A stretch of DNA of 10,196 nucleotides from a bacterium (GTDB lineage Bacteria; CBDUZB01; JAGLHV01), in assembly GCA_023143305.1 (NCBI GenBank), contig JAGLHV010000025.1:1-10196 (forward strand), in the 5' to 3' direction. The notes under the pieces were generated by a model. The model worked only from the letters and a program-made list of their open reading frames with translations, did no database searches and was not told the origin of the DNA. Below, one piece after another: positions 1 through 7,662 of the stretch (positions within the stretch are counted from its first letter, which is position 1; every line of letters begins with the position of its first letter). A program made the position numbers and the translations under genes.

Positions 1-18
1 AAATGAGAGGGAGAAAAA

Positions 19-1305
19 ATGTCTAATCTTTGTGTTGTAGGTGCCCAATGGGGAGATGAAGGGAAGGGAAAAGTTATTCATTTTCTTTCCCGGGAAGCGG
101 AGTATATTTGCCGTTATCAGGGGGGGAATAATGCCGGACATACTGTGGTAATTGGCGAGGATAAATTTGTCTTACATCTTGTTCCTTCCGGAATAATTTA
201 TCCGGGGAAGAAATGTATTATTGGCAATGGAGTAGTAATAAATCCACAGGCTTTGTTGGATGAAATAAAATATTTAAGGGAAAAAGGAGTTGATGTTACC
301 GGCCGTCTTTTTATTTCTGATATGGCCCATCTTATATTTCCTTACCATTCTATGTTGGATGAAGCAAAAGAAAGAAGAAAAGGGAAAATAGGGACGACTA
401 AAAGAGGTATCGGTCCTGCTTATATGGATAAGGTCGACCGGGTAGGGATTAGGGTTTGTGATCTGATGGATAAGGATATTTTTGCTCATAAATTAAAAGA
501 TACCCTTACTATGCGTAACGCCCTTTTAGAAAAAGTTTATCAAAGGCCGGGATTGAAATATAAAGATTTATATCTTAAATACTGTGACTATGCTGAGCAA
601 TTACGTCCTTATGTTACTAATACCAGTATTATGGTTAACGAAGTAATGAAAAAAAACAAAAAAGTTCTTCTGGAAGGGGCACAGGGAGTATTGTTGGATG
701 TGGACTTTGGGACGTACCCTTATGTGACTTCGTCAAATCCTTCCGCCGGCGGTGCGTGTGTAGGTTTAGGTATCGGACCTAATAAAATAGATAAAATTTT
801 AGGAATAATAAAGGCTTATGTTACCAGAGTGGGGGATGGTCCTTTTCCTACCCGTTTAACATCTTCATTAGAGGAAAAAATACGGGAAAAAGGAGCGGAA
901 TATGGGGCTACGACCAAGCGGCCCCGCAGAGTAGGTTGGTTTGATGCCGTGATGGTCAAACATTCGGTAAGGGTAAGTGGTATTGATTCACTGGCAGTAA
1001 TGAAATTAGACGTGTTGGATGATTTAGATAAAATAAAAATATGTACCGGTTATAAATATAAAAATAAAATAATTAATGAATACCCGAGTCAGACTGTTAT
1101 TTTAGAGGAATGTAAGCCTTGTTATGAAGAGTGGGAAGGGTGGAAGACTTCTACCGTAAAGATAAAAAAATATCAGGATTTACCTTCGAAAGCAAAAAAA
1201 TATTTATCCCGGATAAAACAATTAGCAGGAGTGCCTCTTTCTTTAATTTCCGTAGGTGCGGATAAAGATGCGACCATTCTGTTAAATAAAAATTTTTTTA
1301 AATAG
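19..1305 (+). CDS. purA: Adenylosuccinate synthetase
   Basis: Cytosolic enzyme of AMP synthesis: GTP-dependent ligation of aspartate to IMP, giving adenylosuccinate. The 428-residue product has the usual family length. The N-terminal phosphate-binding loop GDEGKGK lies at residues 12-18, with catalytic Asp13 and, in NNAGHTVV, His41. EGAQG and DFGTYPYVTSS follow around residues 220-240, then GPFPTR and the GATTKRPRRVGWFD segment near 300, which belong to the IMP/GTP site. The C-terminal SVGADKD matches the guanine-binding VGPxRD region. An ATG start with a purine-rich GAGAGGGAG just upstream is convincing. The promoter lies outside the window. The next gene, purB, encodes the following enzyme of the pathway, so the pair is functionally linked even though a terminator separates them. 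Confidence 0.97.
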   Translation: MSNLCVVGAQWGDEGKGKVIHFLSREAEYICRYQGGNNAGHTVVIGEDKFVLHLVPSGIIYPGKKCIIGNGVVINPQALLDEIKYLREKGVDVTGRLFISDMAHLIFPYHSMLDEAKERRKGKIGTTKRGIGPAYMDKVDRVGIRVCDLMDKDIFAHKLKDTLTMRNALLEKVYQRPGLKYKDLYLKYCDYAEQLRPYVTNTSIMVNEVMKKNKKVLLEGAQGVLLDVDFGTYPYVTSSNPSAGGACVGLGIGPNKIDKILGIIKAYVTRVGDGPFPTRLTSSLEEKIREKGAEYGATTKRPRRVGWFDAVMVKHSVRVSGIDSLAVMKLDVLDDLDKIKICTGYKYKNKIINEYPSQTVILEECKPCYEEWEGWKTSTVKIKKYQDLPSKAKKYLSRIKQLAGVPLSLISVGADKDATILLNKNFFK

Positions 1306-1349
1306 AGTATTAAGGCCTTAGCAGTGTTAGAAATAGAATAAAATCACAA

Positions 1350-1393
1350 AAATTCTAAACCGTCTCCGGAGGAACTTTAGAATTTGTTTTTTG
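1350..1393 (+). terminator. Intrinsic terminator between purA and purB
   Basis: AAATTCTAAA (1350-1359) is perfectly complementary to TTTAGAATTT (1376-1385), a 10-bp stem around a 16-nt loop, followed by GTTTTTTG. This is a typical rho-independent terminator arrangement after purA. The stem is AT-rich, so it may leak. It could instead act as an attenuator if transcription continues into purB. Confidence 0.72.
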
Positions 1394-1475
1394 TTCATAG
1401 CTGTTGACTATTGGTTATTCTTTGTTTTGTTTGTGATTTATAACTATTTGTTGTAGTCTATACTAAGCATTTGGT

Positions 1476-1483
1476 GGAGGAGG
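1476..1483 (+). promoter_or_regulatory. Strong ribosome binding site of purB
   Basis: GGAGGAGG, a double anti-Shine-Dalgarno match, lies 4 nt before the ATG at 1488 (7 nt if the first GGAGG is used). It fixes the purB start. Upstream there is TATACT (1459-1464), usable as a -10 box, but I find no convincing -35 at the right distance. TTGACT at 1404-1409 is too far away. Confidence 0.75.
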
Positions 1484-1487
1484 ATAT

Positions 1488-2783
1488 ATGATTTCTCGGT
1501 ATGCATTACCGGAAATGGAGCGTATTTGGGCGGAAGAAAACCGGTTTGAAAAGATGTTAGAGGTGGAAATAGCTGTTTGTCAGGCCATGGCCGATTTAGG
1601 TGAAATTCCGGTAGAAATAGTCCTGGAGATAAAGAGAAAGGCGAAAATTGATGTACAGAGAATAGGAGAAATAGAAAAGGAGACACATCATGATGTAATT
1701 GCTTTTTTAAATTCCATTACTGAAAGTGTGGGAAAAGATGCATCGAGATTTATTCATCAGGGATTGACTTCTTCCGATGTCTTAGATACGGCATTGGCTT
1801 TACAAATGAAAGAATCGGCAGAAAAAATTTGTTTGGACTTAAAAAAATTGGCTGTTGTTTTAAAGAAAAAGGCTTTAGAGTATAAGATGGTCCCGATGAT
1901 AGGTAGAACGCATGGAGTACATGCTGAGCCGATTACTTTCGGTTTAAAACTTGCTCTGTGGTATGAAGAGATATTAAGGAACTTAGAACGTGTAAATAGA
2001 GCTAAAAAAGTTATTGCTGTGGGAAAAATTTCCGGGGCGGTAGGTACTTATGCGCATATTAGTCTTCAATGGGAAGAGTTGGTTTGTAAGAAATTAGGTT
2101 TAAAGATAGAACCGGTTTCCAATCAAATTACTCAACGTGATCGGCATGCCGAGTTTATGTCGGCAATAGCTATTACAGCTTGCTCTTTGGAAAAATTTGC
2201 CGGGGAGATAAGAAGTTTACAAAGAACTGAAATTCTGGAGTTAGAAGAGCCTTTTATGCCGGGACAAAAGGGTTCTTCGGCAATGCCCCACAAACGAAAT
2301 CCTATAAAATGTGAACAAATTTGTGGATTAGCCCGTATAATAAGGGGAAATCTTCATGCTTCTTTAGAAAATATTGCTTTATGGAATGAACGGGATATTT
2401 CTCATTCTTCGGTAGAGCGAATAATTCTTCCTGATAGTACTATCCTTATAGATTATTTGCTACAGAAATTTACCTGGATTATGGAGGGAATATTAGTTTA
2501 TCCCCGTAATATGTTGAAAAATATAAATCTTACCGGGGGATTAATCTTTTCCCAGAGGGTCTTTTTGGCTTTAGTAGATAAAGGGTTAAGCCGGGAACGT
2601 GCTTATGAATTAATTCAAAAAAAAGCGATGCAGGCCTGGAAGAAAAAAGGTGATTTCAAGAGCTTAATATTAAAAGATCCGGAGATTAAAAAACATTTAA
2701 ACAAGGATGAAATAAAAAAATGTTTTAATATTGAGTGGTTTTTGCGTAATGTTGATAAAATTTTTAAACGGATAAACTTATAA
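1488..2783 (+). CDS. purB: Adenylosuccinate lyase
   Basis: Fumarase/aspartase-superfamily lyase of purine synthesis. It releases fumarate from adenylosuccinate (to AMP) and from SAICAR (to AICAR), and works as a cytosolic homotetramer. The 431 residues match bacterial PurB. Visible motifs are ETHHDV near residue 69, TSSDVLDTALA at 94-104, GRTHGVHAEP at 139-148 with the catalytic His142 region, and the superfamily signature GSSAMPHKRNP at 262-272, whose serine (263 or 264) is the expected catalytic residue on the flexible loop. The C-terminal helical domain (about 365-431) is complete. The start is set by the strong ribosome binding site. It follows purA by about 180 bp across a terminator, so it probably has its own promoter or is reached by read-through. 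Confidence 0.97.
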   Translation: MISRYALPEMERIWAEENRFEKMLEVEIAVCQAMADLGEIPVEIVLEIKRKAKIDVQRIGEIEKETHHDVIAFLNSITESVGKDASRFIHQGLTSSDVLDTALALQMKESAEKICLDLKKLAVVLKKKALEYKMVPMIGRTHGVHAEPITFGLKLALWYEEILRNLERVNRAKKVIAVGKISGAVGTYAHISLQWEELVCKKLGLKIEPVSNQITQRDRHAEFMSAIAITACSLEKFAGEIRSLQRTEILELEEPFMPGQKGSSAMPHKRNPIKCEQICGLARIIRGNLHASLENIALWNERDISHSSVERIILPDSTILIDYLLQKFTWIMEGILVYPRNMLKNINLTGGLIFSQRVFLALVDKGLSRERAYELIQKKAMQAWKKKGDFKSLILKDPEIKKHLNKDEIKKCFNIEWFLRNVDKIFKRINL

Positions 2784-2804
2784 AAAGGGATAAATAAAAA
2801 GGCT

Positions 2805-2825
2805 TTTTGTCTTGACAAGACGAAA
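2805..2825. promoter_or_regulatory. Inverted repeat centred on the rplU -35 box
   Basis: GTCTTGACAAGAC (2809-2821) is a perfect 6-bp dyad around one central base. Beyond one mismatch, TTT (2805-2807) and AAA (2823-2825) extend it. It covers the whole TTGACA box. It may be an operator, or a coincidence of the -35 sequence. Its RNA hairpin lies downstream of the purB stop but has no T-run, so a terminator is less likely. Confidence 0.4.
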
Positions 2826-2841
2826 GGAAATGTGGTATGCT
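2812..2841 (+). promoter_or_regulatory. Sigma70 promoter for rplU-rpmA
   Basis: TTGACA (2812-2817), an 18-bp spacer, then TATGCT (2836-2841) preceded by TGG, giving an extended -10. The expected transcription start is near 2848, leaving a short leader to the rplU ATG at 2873. This is the best promoter match I see in the window. The -35 box lies inside an inverted repeat, described separately. Confidence 0.75.
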
Positions 2842-2872
2842 AATTGTTTCAATCTTAAGGGAGGGATAAATT

Positions 2873-3187
2873 ATGTATGCAGTAATTGAAAGTGGAGGAA
2901 AGCAATATAAAGTTAAAGAAGGCGAAAAGATAATAGTAGAGAAAATAGATGTTCCGGTAGGCAATGAAATACAACTGGATAAAGTACTATTAGCGTCCAA
3001 AGAAAACGAAGCGTTGCTGGATAAATCTGCTCTGGAAAAAGTTAAGGTGGTAGGGGAAGTTATCAAGCAGGGCAAAGGTAAAAAGATAATCGTTTTTAAG
3101 AAAAAGAGAAGAAAAGATTATAAAAAAACTAAAGGACACCGTCAGTATTATACTCAAATAGAAATAAAACAAATAATAATTAATTAA
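2873..3187 (+). CDS. rplU: 50S ribosomal protein bL21
   Basis: Component of the large ribosomal subunit that binds 23S rRNA. The 104 residues match the usual length of about 103. The N-terminus MYAVIESGGKQYKV is the classic L21 start. The basic C-terminal segment with KKRRKDYKKTKGHRQ (about residues 78-92) is the characteristic rRNA-binding loop, followed by a final beta strand. The ATG at 2873 is preceded by AAGGGAGGG (2857-2865). It heads the conserved rplU-rpmA-obgE order and probably shares a transcript with rpmA from the promoter at 2812-2841. I do not see the small prp/ysxB gene that lies between rplU and rpmA in Firmicutes and Fusobacteria. Confidence 0.96.
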   Translation: MYAVIESGGKQYKVKEGEKIIVEKIDVPVGNEIQLDKVLLASKENEALLDKSALEKVKVVGEVIKQGKGKKIIVFKKKRRKDYKKTKGHRQYYTQIEIKQIIIN

Positions 3188-3206
3188 GCAGGATTTATTT
3201 AAATTT

Positions 3207-3223
3207 ACCGATTAATTTTCGGT
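3207..3223 (+). other. Small hairpin in the rplU-rpmA spacer
   Basis: ACCGA (3207-3211) pairs with TCGGT (3219-3223) around a 7-nt AT-rich loop. There is no T-run suggesting termination. It could be a processing or protein-binding site between two ribosomal protein genes, or chance. The rest of the 97-bp spacer is AT-rich and holds only the rpmA ribosome binding site AAAGGAGG at 3266-3273. Confidence 0.25.
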
Positions 3224-3284
3224 TTACAAATTCGATTATTATAATTCTAATTAGGGCCGGGATAAAAAGGAGGAGATACGAAAA

Positions 3285-3542
3285 ATGGCACATAAAAAAG
3301 GTCAAGGCAGTAGTTCTAATGGCCGGGATAGTTGCGGAAAAAGATTGGGTGTGAAGAGATTTGGGGGGCAGGTTGTCACTGCCGGCAGTATCTTAGTTCG
3401 TCAGCGAGGAAGAAAATTTAAACCGGGCAGGAATGTAGGCATTGGTTCGGATGATACTCTTTTTTCTAAAATCCAGGGAACAGTGGCTTTTGAACGAATA
3501 GACCGTAAGCACAGGAAGATAAGTGTATATCCTTTGAATTAA
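3285..3542 (+). CDS. rpmA: 50S ribosomal protein bL27
   Basis: Large-subunit protein whose N-terminal tail reaches toward the peptidyl transferase centre. The product is 85 residues, the same length as the E. coli protein. It begins [16 protein letters not shown] and continues with [21 protein letters not shown] and [17 protein letters not shown], all hallmark bL27 segments. It starts directly at the mature MAHKKG end, so there is no N-terminal extension of the type removed by Prp protease. That agrees with the absence of a prp gene between rplU and rpmA and argues against a Firmicute host. AAAGGAGGAG upstream of the ATG supports the start. Confidence 0.97.
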   Translation: MAHKKGQGSSSNGRDSCGKRLGVKRFGGQVVTAGSILVRQRGRKFKPGRNVGIGSDDTLFSKIQGTVAFERIDRKHRKISVYPLN

Positions 3543-3863
3543 GCAATAAAACACGAGATTTATAAAAAATTTATAATAAGTATTTTAATAACAATGGGAA
3601 ACAGTTGATTATGGTGATAGAACTTCAAAAAGAAATATTGTTTTGAATTTTTAAACACTGTAACCAAGCGTTTCTCATTTTTTTTAAAGGTTATTGTTTT
3701 TGGTTATGGGGGAGTAATGTGTATTTGGAGTGCATTGTTCAAAACAGATTTTGTTTTTAATTTTCTGTTTTAGATTTACTGTCTTTTTTATATTATTTAA
3801 CATTATTTAAGAAAGAATTTTATTTGCGTTCATTAATTGATTATAAGGGGAAGAAAAAATATA
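3543..3863 (+). other. Gene-free 320-bp leader between rpmA and obgE
   Basis: Very AT-rich, with no credible gene. It holds several dyads. TAACCAA (3661-3667) is complementary to TTGGTTA (3700-3706), and its TAACC can alternatively pair with GGTTA at 3689-3693. AAAACAGA (3741-3748) is complementary to TCTGTTTT (3764-3771). A weak promoter-like pair, TTTACT (3775-3780) and TAACAT (3798-3803) with 17-bp spacing, lies nearer obgE. I recognise no riboswitch family. The hairpins could separate ribosomal protein expression from obgE, but that is inference. Confidence 0.35.
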
Positions 3864-5141
3864 ATGTTTATTGATCTGGCAAAAATTTATGTTCAGGCAG
3901 GAAATGGCGGAAATGGATGTATGAGTTTTCGCAGGGAGAAATATGTTCCTTTAGGTGGACCTGATGGAGGAGGGGGAGGTAAAGGGGGAGATATTATTAT
4001 TAAGGCTAATAAGAGGTTAAAAACTCTTCTGGATTTAAGGAGGCATCCTCATTATCGGGCAGAAAATGGCAAGCACGGCCAGGGAAAAAAGAAACAAGGA
4101 AAAAAGGGAAATGATAAGGTTATTATGGTCCCCTGCGGAACCATGGTTTATAAAATAAATGCTTCCTCTTCAGAGAAAATAAAAGAAAAAAAAGAATTGA
4201 TTACTGATTTGGTTGAGGATAAAAAAGAAATAAAATTGAATGCCGGTGGCCGTGGAGGAAGAGGAAATGCAAGTTTTAAAACAGCGAAAAATGTTGCCCC
4301 CCATTTTGCGGAAAAGGGAGCATCAGGGGATAAAAGCATATTAAAGTTAGAGTTAAAACTCATTGCCGATGTGGGACTGGTCGGTTATCCTAATGCGGGT
4401 AAATCTACATTTTTATCAGTAGTTTCCTCTGCTCATCCTAAAATTGCTGATTATCCGTTTACTACTTTATTTCCCAACTTAGGGATGGTAAAAATAGGAG
4501 ACGAAAGTTTTATTTTTGCTGATATTCCCGGATTAATTGAGGGGGCGCATTCAGGGATAGGGTTGGGAGATAGTTTTTTACGGCATATTGAACGAACGCG
4601 TATTTTACTTCATATGGTAGACCTTTCCGGATTTCAGGATAAATCACCGGAGGAAATATTTAAAATTACCAATAAAGAGATAAAATTATACAGCAAGAAG
4701 CTTTCAAGAAAAAAACAAATAATTGTCGCCAATAAAATGGATTTACCGCAGGCAAAAAAGGCATTAAAAGCGTTCAAGAAAAAATTACCCGGCTTTAAGA
4801 TTTTCCCGATTTCCGCTGTTACCAAAGAAGGGATGGAGGATTTATTATATGAAACAGGGAAAGCGGTAAAAAAGATAGAAATTCCAAAAGAAGAGGTTGT
4901 ACCGGTAAAATATGTTTATGAGCCGGAGTTTAAAATAGAAAAGAGAACAGGTGTTTTTATAGTTTATGGTAAAAAAGTAGAAACTTTAATTGAGATGACC
5001 GATATAACTAATGATGAAGCTGTGGGAAGATTGCAAAGGATTTTTAAAAAAATGGGTGTGGAAGAAGCTCTTAAAAAAAAGGGAGTTAAAGACGGAGATG
5101 GTGTTAAAATAGGGGATTATGAATTTATTTATGAAGAATAA
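3864..5141 (+). CDS. obgE: Obg family GTPase (ribosome assembly, stress response)
   Basis: Essential GTPase acting in 50S assembly and growth/stress control. Counting from the ATG at 3864, the protein has 425 residues. The Gly-rich Obg fold spans about 1-158 (GNGGNG, FRREKYVP, GGPDGG near the start). The G domain carries G1 GYPNAGKS (174-181), G2 TT (200-201) in DYPFTTLFPNLG, G3 DIPG (220-223), G4 NKMD (290-293) and G5 SA (317-318). The C-terminal OCT domain covers about 346-425. I chose this ATG because family members begin MFIDxAKI and AAGGGGAAG (3845-3853) sits upstream. The frame stays open back to a TTG at 3837, but those nine codons are unlike the family. It follows rplU-rpmA in the classic order. 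Confidence 0.96.
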   Translation: MFIDLAKIYVQAGNGGNGCMSFRREKYVPLGGPDGGGGGKGGDIIIKANKRLKTLLDLRRHPHYRAENGKHGQGKKKQGKKGNDKVIMVPCGTMVYKINASSSEKIKEKKELITDLVEDKKEIKLNAGGRGGRGNASFKTAKNVAPHFAEKGASGDKSILKLELKLIADVGLVGYPNAGKSTFLSVVSSAHPKIADYPFTTLFPNLGMVKIGDESFIFADIPGLIEGAHSGIGLGDSFLRHIERTRILLHMVDLSGFQDKSPEEIFKITNKEIKLYSKKLSRKKQIIVANKMDLPQAKKALKAFKKKLPGFKIFPISAVTKEGMEDLLYETGKAVKKIEIPKEEVVPVKYVYEPEFKIEKRTGVFIVYGKKVETLIEMTDITNDEAVGRLQRIFKKMGVEEALKKKGVKDGDGVKIGDYEFIYEE

Positions 5142-5314
5142 ATTATAGATTTTGAGATGATTGTAAATAATGCGGGGAAAAAGTATTAATGTTTATATTT
5201 AATTAAGTTATTCCGGATTATTTACGGAAAAACAGAAATAGAGACAAAAGCATAAAAAGGTGTCAACTATTTTAGAATAAGACAAGATGAAGTATTGTTG
5301 CGGAGGGTAATTAG
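5142..5314 (+). other. Spacer between obgE and proB
   Basis: A 173-bp AT-rich spacer. TTCCG (5211-5215) can pair with CGGAA (5225-5229), a small hairpin without a T-run on this strand. GGAGGG (5302-5307) is the proB ribosome binding site, 7 nt before its TTG start. I see no clear terminator, so obgE and proB may be cotranscribed. Confidence 0.35.
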
Positions 5315-6418
5315 TTGAAATCAAGACGGATAATATTAAAGATAGGAACAGGTGTTTTAATTACACCGGAAGGAATATTTAATAAAAATCATATTAGCAA
5401 AATAGTAAATGATATAGCAGCAGCACATAAAAGGGGAGAAGAAGTTGTTTTAATTAGTTCAGGGGCGATTACGGCAGGGATAAATAAATTAAAGTGGAAA
5501 GGTAGGTCTCTAAGCCTTCGGGAAAAACAGGCAGCTGCTGCTGTTGGTCAGAGTCAATTGATGAACCTTTATGAAGAGACATTTAGAAAGGTGAATTGTT
5601 TAACGGCTCAGATTTTATTGACCGCTGATGATTTAAGTAATCGTCAGCGATATTTAAATGTGCGTAATACTTTGTTTACGCTTTTAAAACATAAAGTAAT
5701 TCCGATAATTAACGAGAATGATAGTGTTGCGGTAGAAGAAATAAAGTTTGGGGATAATGATACTTTATCTGCTCTGGTATCCAGCAAAATGGATGCTGAT
5801 TTTTTAATTCTTTTAACCAATGTGGAGGGGTTTTTTACCGGTGATCCCCGAAAAGACAAAAAAGCTCAATTAATTAAAGAAATAAATGAAATATCTTCTT
5901 GTTTACAAAAGAAGGCACAGGGATCCGGGGATTGGCGTAGTACCGGAGGAATGCAAACAAAATTAGAAGCAGCAAAAATTGCTATTGCCAGTGGGGTGAC
6001 TACTTTTATTGTAAATGGACTGAAAGAAGGAGTAATTACTAAAATACTGGATGGAGAAAATCCGGGAACAAAATTTTTATCTAAGAAAGTTAAAATAGCA
6101 GGGAAAAAGAGATGGATTGCCTTTGGTGCTCGGATGAAAGGGAAAATAATGGTAGATGAAGGAGCGAAAGAAGCGTTAGTGGTTAAAGGTAAAAGTCTTT
6201 TACCTTCAGGTGTTAAAAAAACAGAAGGGGAATTCGGAATAGGAGATGGTGTTAGTATAGTAGATTTAAGCGGTCATGAATTTGCCCGGGGATTGAGTTT
6301 TTATTCTTCCGGGGAAATTAAACGAATAAAAGGGAAGTTAACCAAAGAAATAAAACATATTCTGGGATATAAGGATTATGATGAAGTAATTCATCGTGAT
6401 AATTTAGTAGTTTTGTAG
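5315..6418 (+). CDS. proB: Glutamate 5-kinase
   Basis: First enzyme of proline synthesis: phosphorylates glutamate to gamma-glutamyl phosphate. The product is 367 residues, the same length as E. coli ProB. The amino acid kinase domain (about 1-255) shows KIGTG (Lys9), SSGAITAG (from Ser48), LREKQAAAAVGQ, INENDS (Asp136), FGDNDT (146-150) and GGMQTK with Lys216. These sit one position off the known E. coli catalytic and substrate-binding residues. The C-terminal PUA domain spans about 270-350. The start is TTG at 5315, supported by GGAGGG 7 nt upstream and by the homology beginning at residue 3. obgE-proB is a common order, but proA, its usual partner, is not adjacent; a sugar or steroid-type dehydrogenase follows instead. 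Confidence 0.95.
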   Translation: MKSRRIILKIGTGVLITPEGIFNKNHISKIVNDIAAAHKRGEEVVLISSGAITAGINKLKWKGRSLSLREKQAAAAVGQSQLMNLYEETFRKVNCLTAQILLTADDLSNRQRYLNVRNTLFTLLKHKVIPIINENDSVAVEEIKFGDNDTLSALVSSKMDADFLILLTNVEGFFTGDPRKDKKAQLIKEINEISSCLQKKAQGSGDWRSTGGMQTKLEAAKIAIASGVTTFIVNGLKEGVITKILDGENPGTKFLSKKVKIAGKKRWIAFGARMKGKIMVDEGAKEALVVKGKSLLPSGVKKTEGEFGIGDGVSIVDLSGHEFARGLSFYSSGEIKRIKGKLTKEIKHILGYKDYDEVIHRDNLVVL

Positions 6419-6464
6419 ATAAAAATATTTTGATTTTTTAAATTTAAAGGAAAAATTACAAAAA

Positions 6465-7448
6465 GTGAAAGTATTAGTAACCGGAGCAAATGGATTTATC
6501 GGCAGTCATTTAGTCGAAGCGCTTATTCAAAAAGGATATAAAGTAAAGTGTTTAGTAAGAAAAACAAGTGATTTGAAATGGCTGGACAGGGAGAAAGTAA
6601 AACTTGTTTACGGTGATATTACTCAAAAAGAAAGTTTATTTACAGCTGTAGAAGGGGTGGACTATATTTATCATACAGCTGGTATTGTCAGAGCAGTAGA
6701 CCGGAAAAAATATTATTTGGTTAATCAATACGGGACACGAAATTTAATTCAGGTTTGTGCTCAGGTAAATTTTAATTTAAAAAAATTTGTGTACTTAAGC
6801 AGCCAGGCAGCCAGCGGTCCTGCGGATAAAGCAGATAAATTATTAAAAGAAGAAGACTGTCCCCACCCGATAACCGATTATGGGAAGAGTAAACTAAAAG
6901 GGGAAGAGGAAATTATAAATTTTAAAGGCAAAGTGCCTTTTGTAATATTGCGCCCTTGCTCAGTTTACGGTCCGCGGGAAAAAGATATTTATGTTTATTT
7001 TAAAATGGCTAAATGGGGAATTGTCCCTGTTTTAGGGAGAGAAGAAAAATATATAAATCTTTGTTATATTAAAGATTTAGTATCGGGCAGTATTCTGGCA
7101 GCAGAAAAAGAAAAAAGCCGGGGAAAAATTTATTTTATAGGTGATGGGCAAATATATTCCTGGACCCAAATCGGGAAAACAATTAATGAAGTATTCCGGG
7201 TAAGAGCACGAAAAATCGTAATTCCGGAAAAATTATTAAACGTTGTTTCTTTTTTTAACGAAGGAATATCTTCAATAACACAAAAACCCACAGTAGTTAA
7301 TAACCAGAAAGTTTTAGAAATGAAACAAAAATATTGGCTTTTTGATATCTCACAAATTAAAGAAGATTTGAATTTTTCACCTAAAATTCCTTTATGCAGA
7401 GGAGTAAAACTTAGTGTTGATTGGTATCGTCAAAATCATTGGTTATAA
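6465..7448 (+). CDS. Extended-SDR NAD(P)-dependent epimerase/reductase
   Basis: A 327-residue member of the extended short-chain dehydrogenase/reductase family. The Rossmann motif GANGFIG is at residues 7-13, the acidic D51 after YG ends the next strand region, and HTAG is at 70-73. The active site shows YLSS (110-113) and YGKSK with Tyr139 and Lys143. RPCSVYGP at 163-170 is the usual substrate-side motif. The C-terminus, with WLFDISQIKEDLNFSP and a final DWYRQNHWL, resembles the NAD-dependent epimerase / dihydroflavonol-4-reductase / 3-beta-HSD-like branch rather than a classical UDP-glucose 4-epimerase. The substrate cannot be named. The start is GTG at 6465; AAAGGA (6446-6451) lies 13 nt upstream, rather far. 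It follows proB by 46 bp, so cotranscription is plausible, but no pathway link is evident. Confidence 0.88.
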   Translation: MKVLVTGANGFIGSHLVEALIQKGYKVKCLVRKTSDLKWLDREKVKLVYGDITQKESLFTAVEGVDYIYHTAGIVRAVDRKKYYLVNQYGTRNLIQVCAQVNFNLKKFVYLSSQAASGPADKADKLLKEEDCPHPITDYGKSKLKGEEEIINFKGKVPFVILRPCSVYGPREKDIYVYFKMAKWGIVPVLGREEKYINLCYIKDLVSGSILAAEKEKSRGKIYFIGDGQIYSWTQIGKTINEVFRVRARKIVIPEKLLNVVSFFNEGISSITQKPTVVNNQKVLEMKQKYWLFDISQIKEDLNFSPKIPLCRGVKLSVDWYRQNHWL

Positions 7449-7514
7449 GATTCCGATTTTTTTTGTAAGCGAAAGAACTTTAGTTAAATATAATTATTGA
7501 TATGTTTTTTTAAA

Positions 7515-7618
7515 TTCCCTTGAAGGGAAACGAAGGGGCTCGGTTTTATTTCCTCTCATTTTGCTGTGTAAAAATTATGAGGGATAAACCGTTTGATGTC
7601 CCGTAGCTTGTTGCGGGA
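7515..7618 (+). promoter_or_regulatory. Structured leader upstream of folD (three hairpins)
   Basis: Three consecutive hairpins. H1 is TTCCCT (7515-7520) with AGGGAA (7524-7529). H2 is a long imperfect stem in which CGGTTT (7541-7546) pairs with AAACCG (7586-7591) and CTCAT (7555-7559) with ATGAG (7577-7581), with bulges between. H3 is TCCCGT (7599-7604) with GCGGGA (7613-7618), one G-T wobble, loop AGCTTGTT. None is followed directly by a long T-run. It does not show the conserved elements of the tetrahydrofolate riboswitch. It may be a leader RNA, the 3' end of the preceding transcript, or a small palindromic repeat; H3 has the look of a REP-type palindrome. Confidence 0.4.
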
Positions 7619-7662
7619 AAGAAGGTATTTTAAAATTTATTGAAAGGAGTGAAGATAAAAAG

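Noticed and set aside
2764..3075. Minus-strand ORF of 103 residues over the purB end and rplU
   Set aside because: It is antisense to a well-supported ribosomal protein gene and to its promoter; no family resemblance.
3837..3863. Upstream TTG start giving nine extra residues on Obg
   Set aside because: The extra residues do not resemble the family, whose members begin MFIDxAKI; the ribosome binding site at 3845-3853 serves the ATG at 3864.
5240..5267. Minus-strand promoter using TTGACA near 5261-5266
   Set aside because: No acceptable -10 box lies at 16-18 bp, and no minus-strand gene exists downstream of it.
7449..7662. Tetrahydrofolate riboswitch upstream of folD
   Set aside because: The hairpins lack the conserved junction sequences of the known THF riboswitch class, so only an unassigned structured leader is reported.
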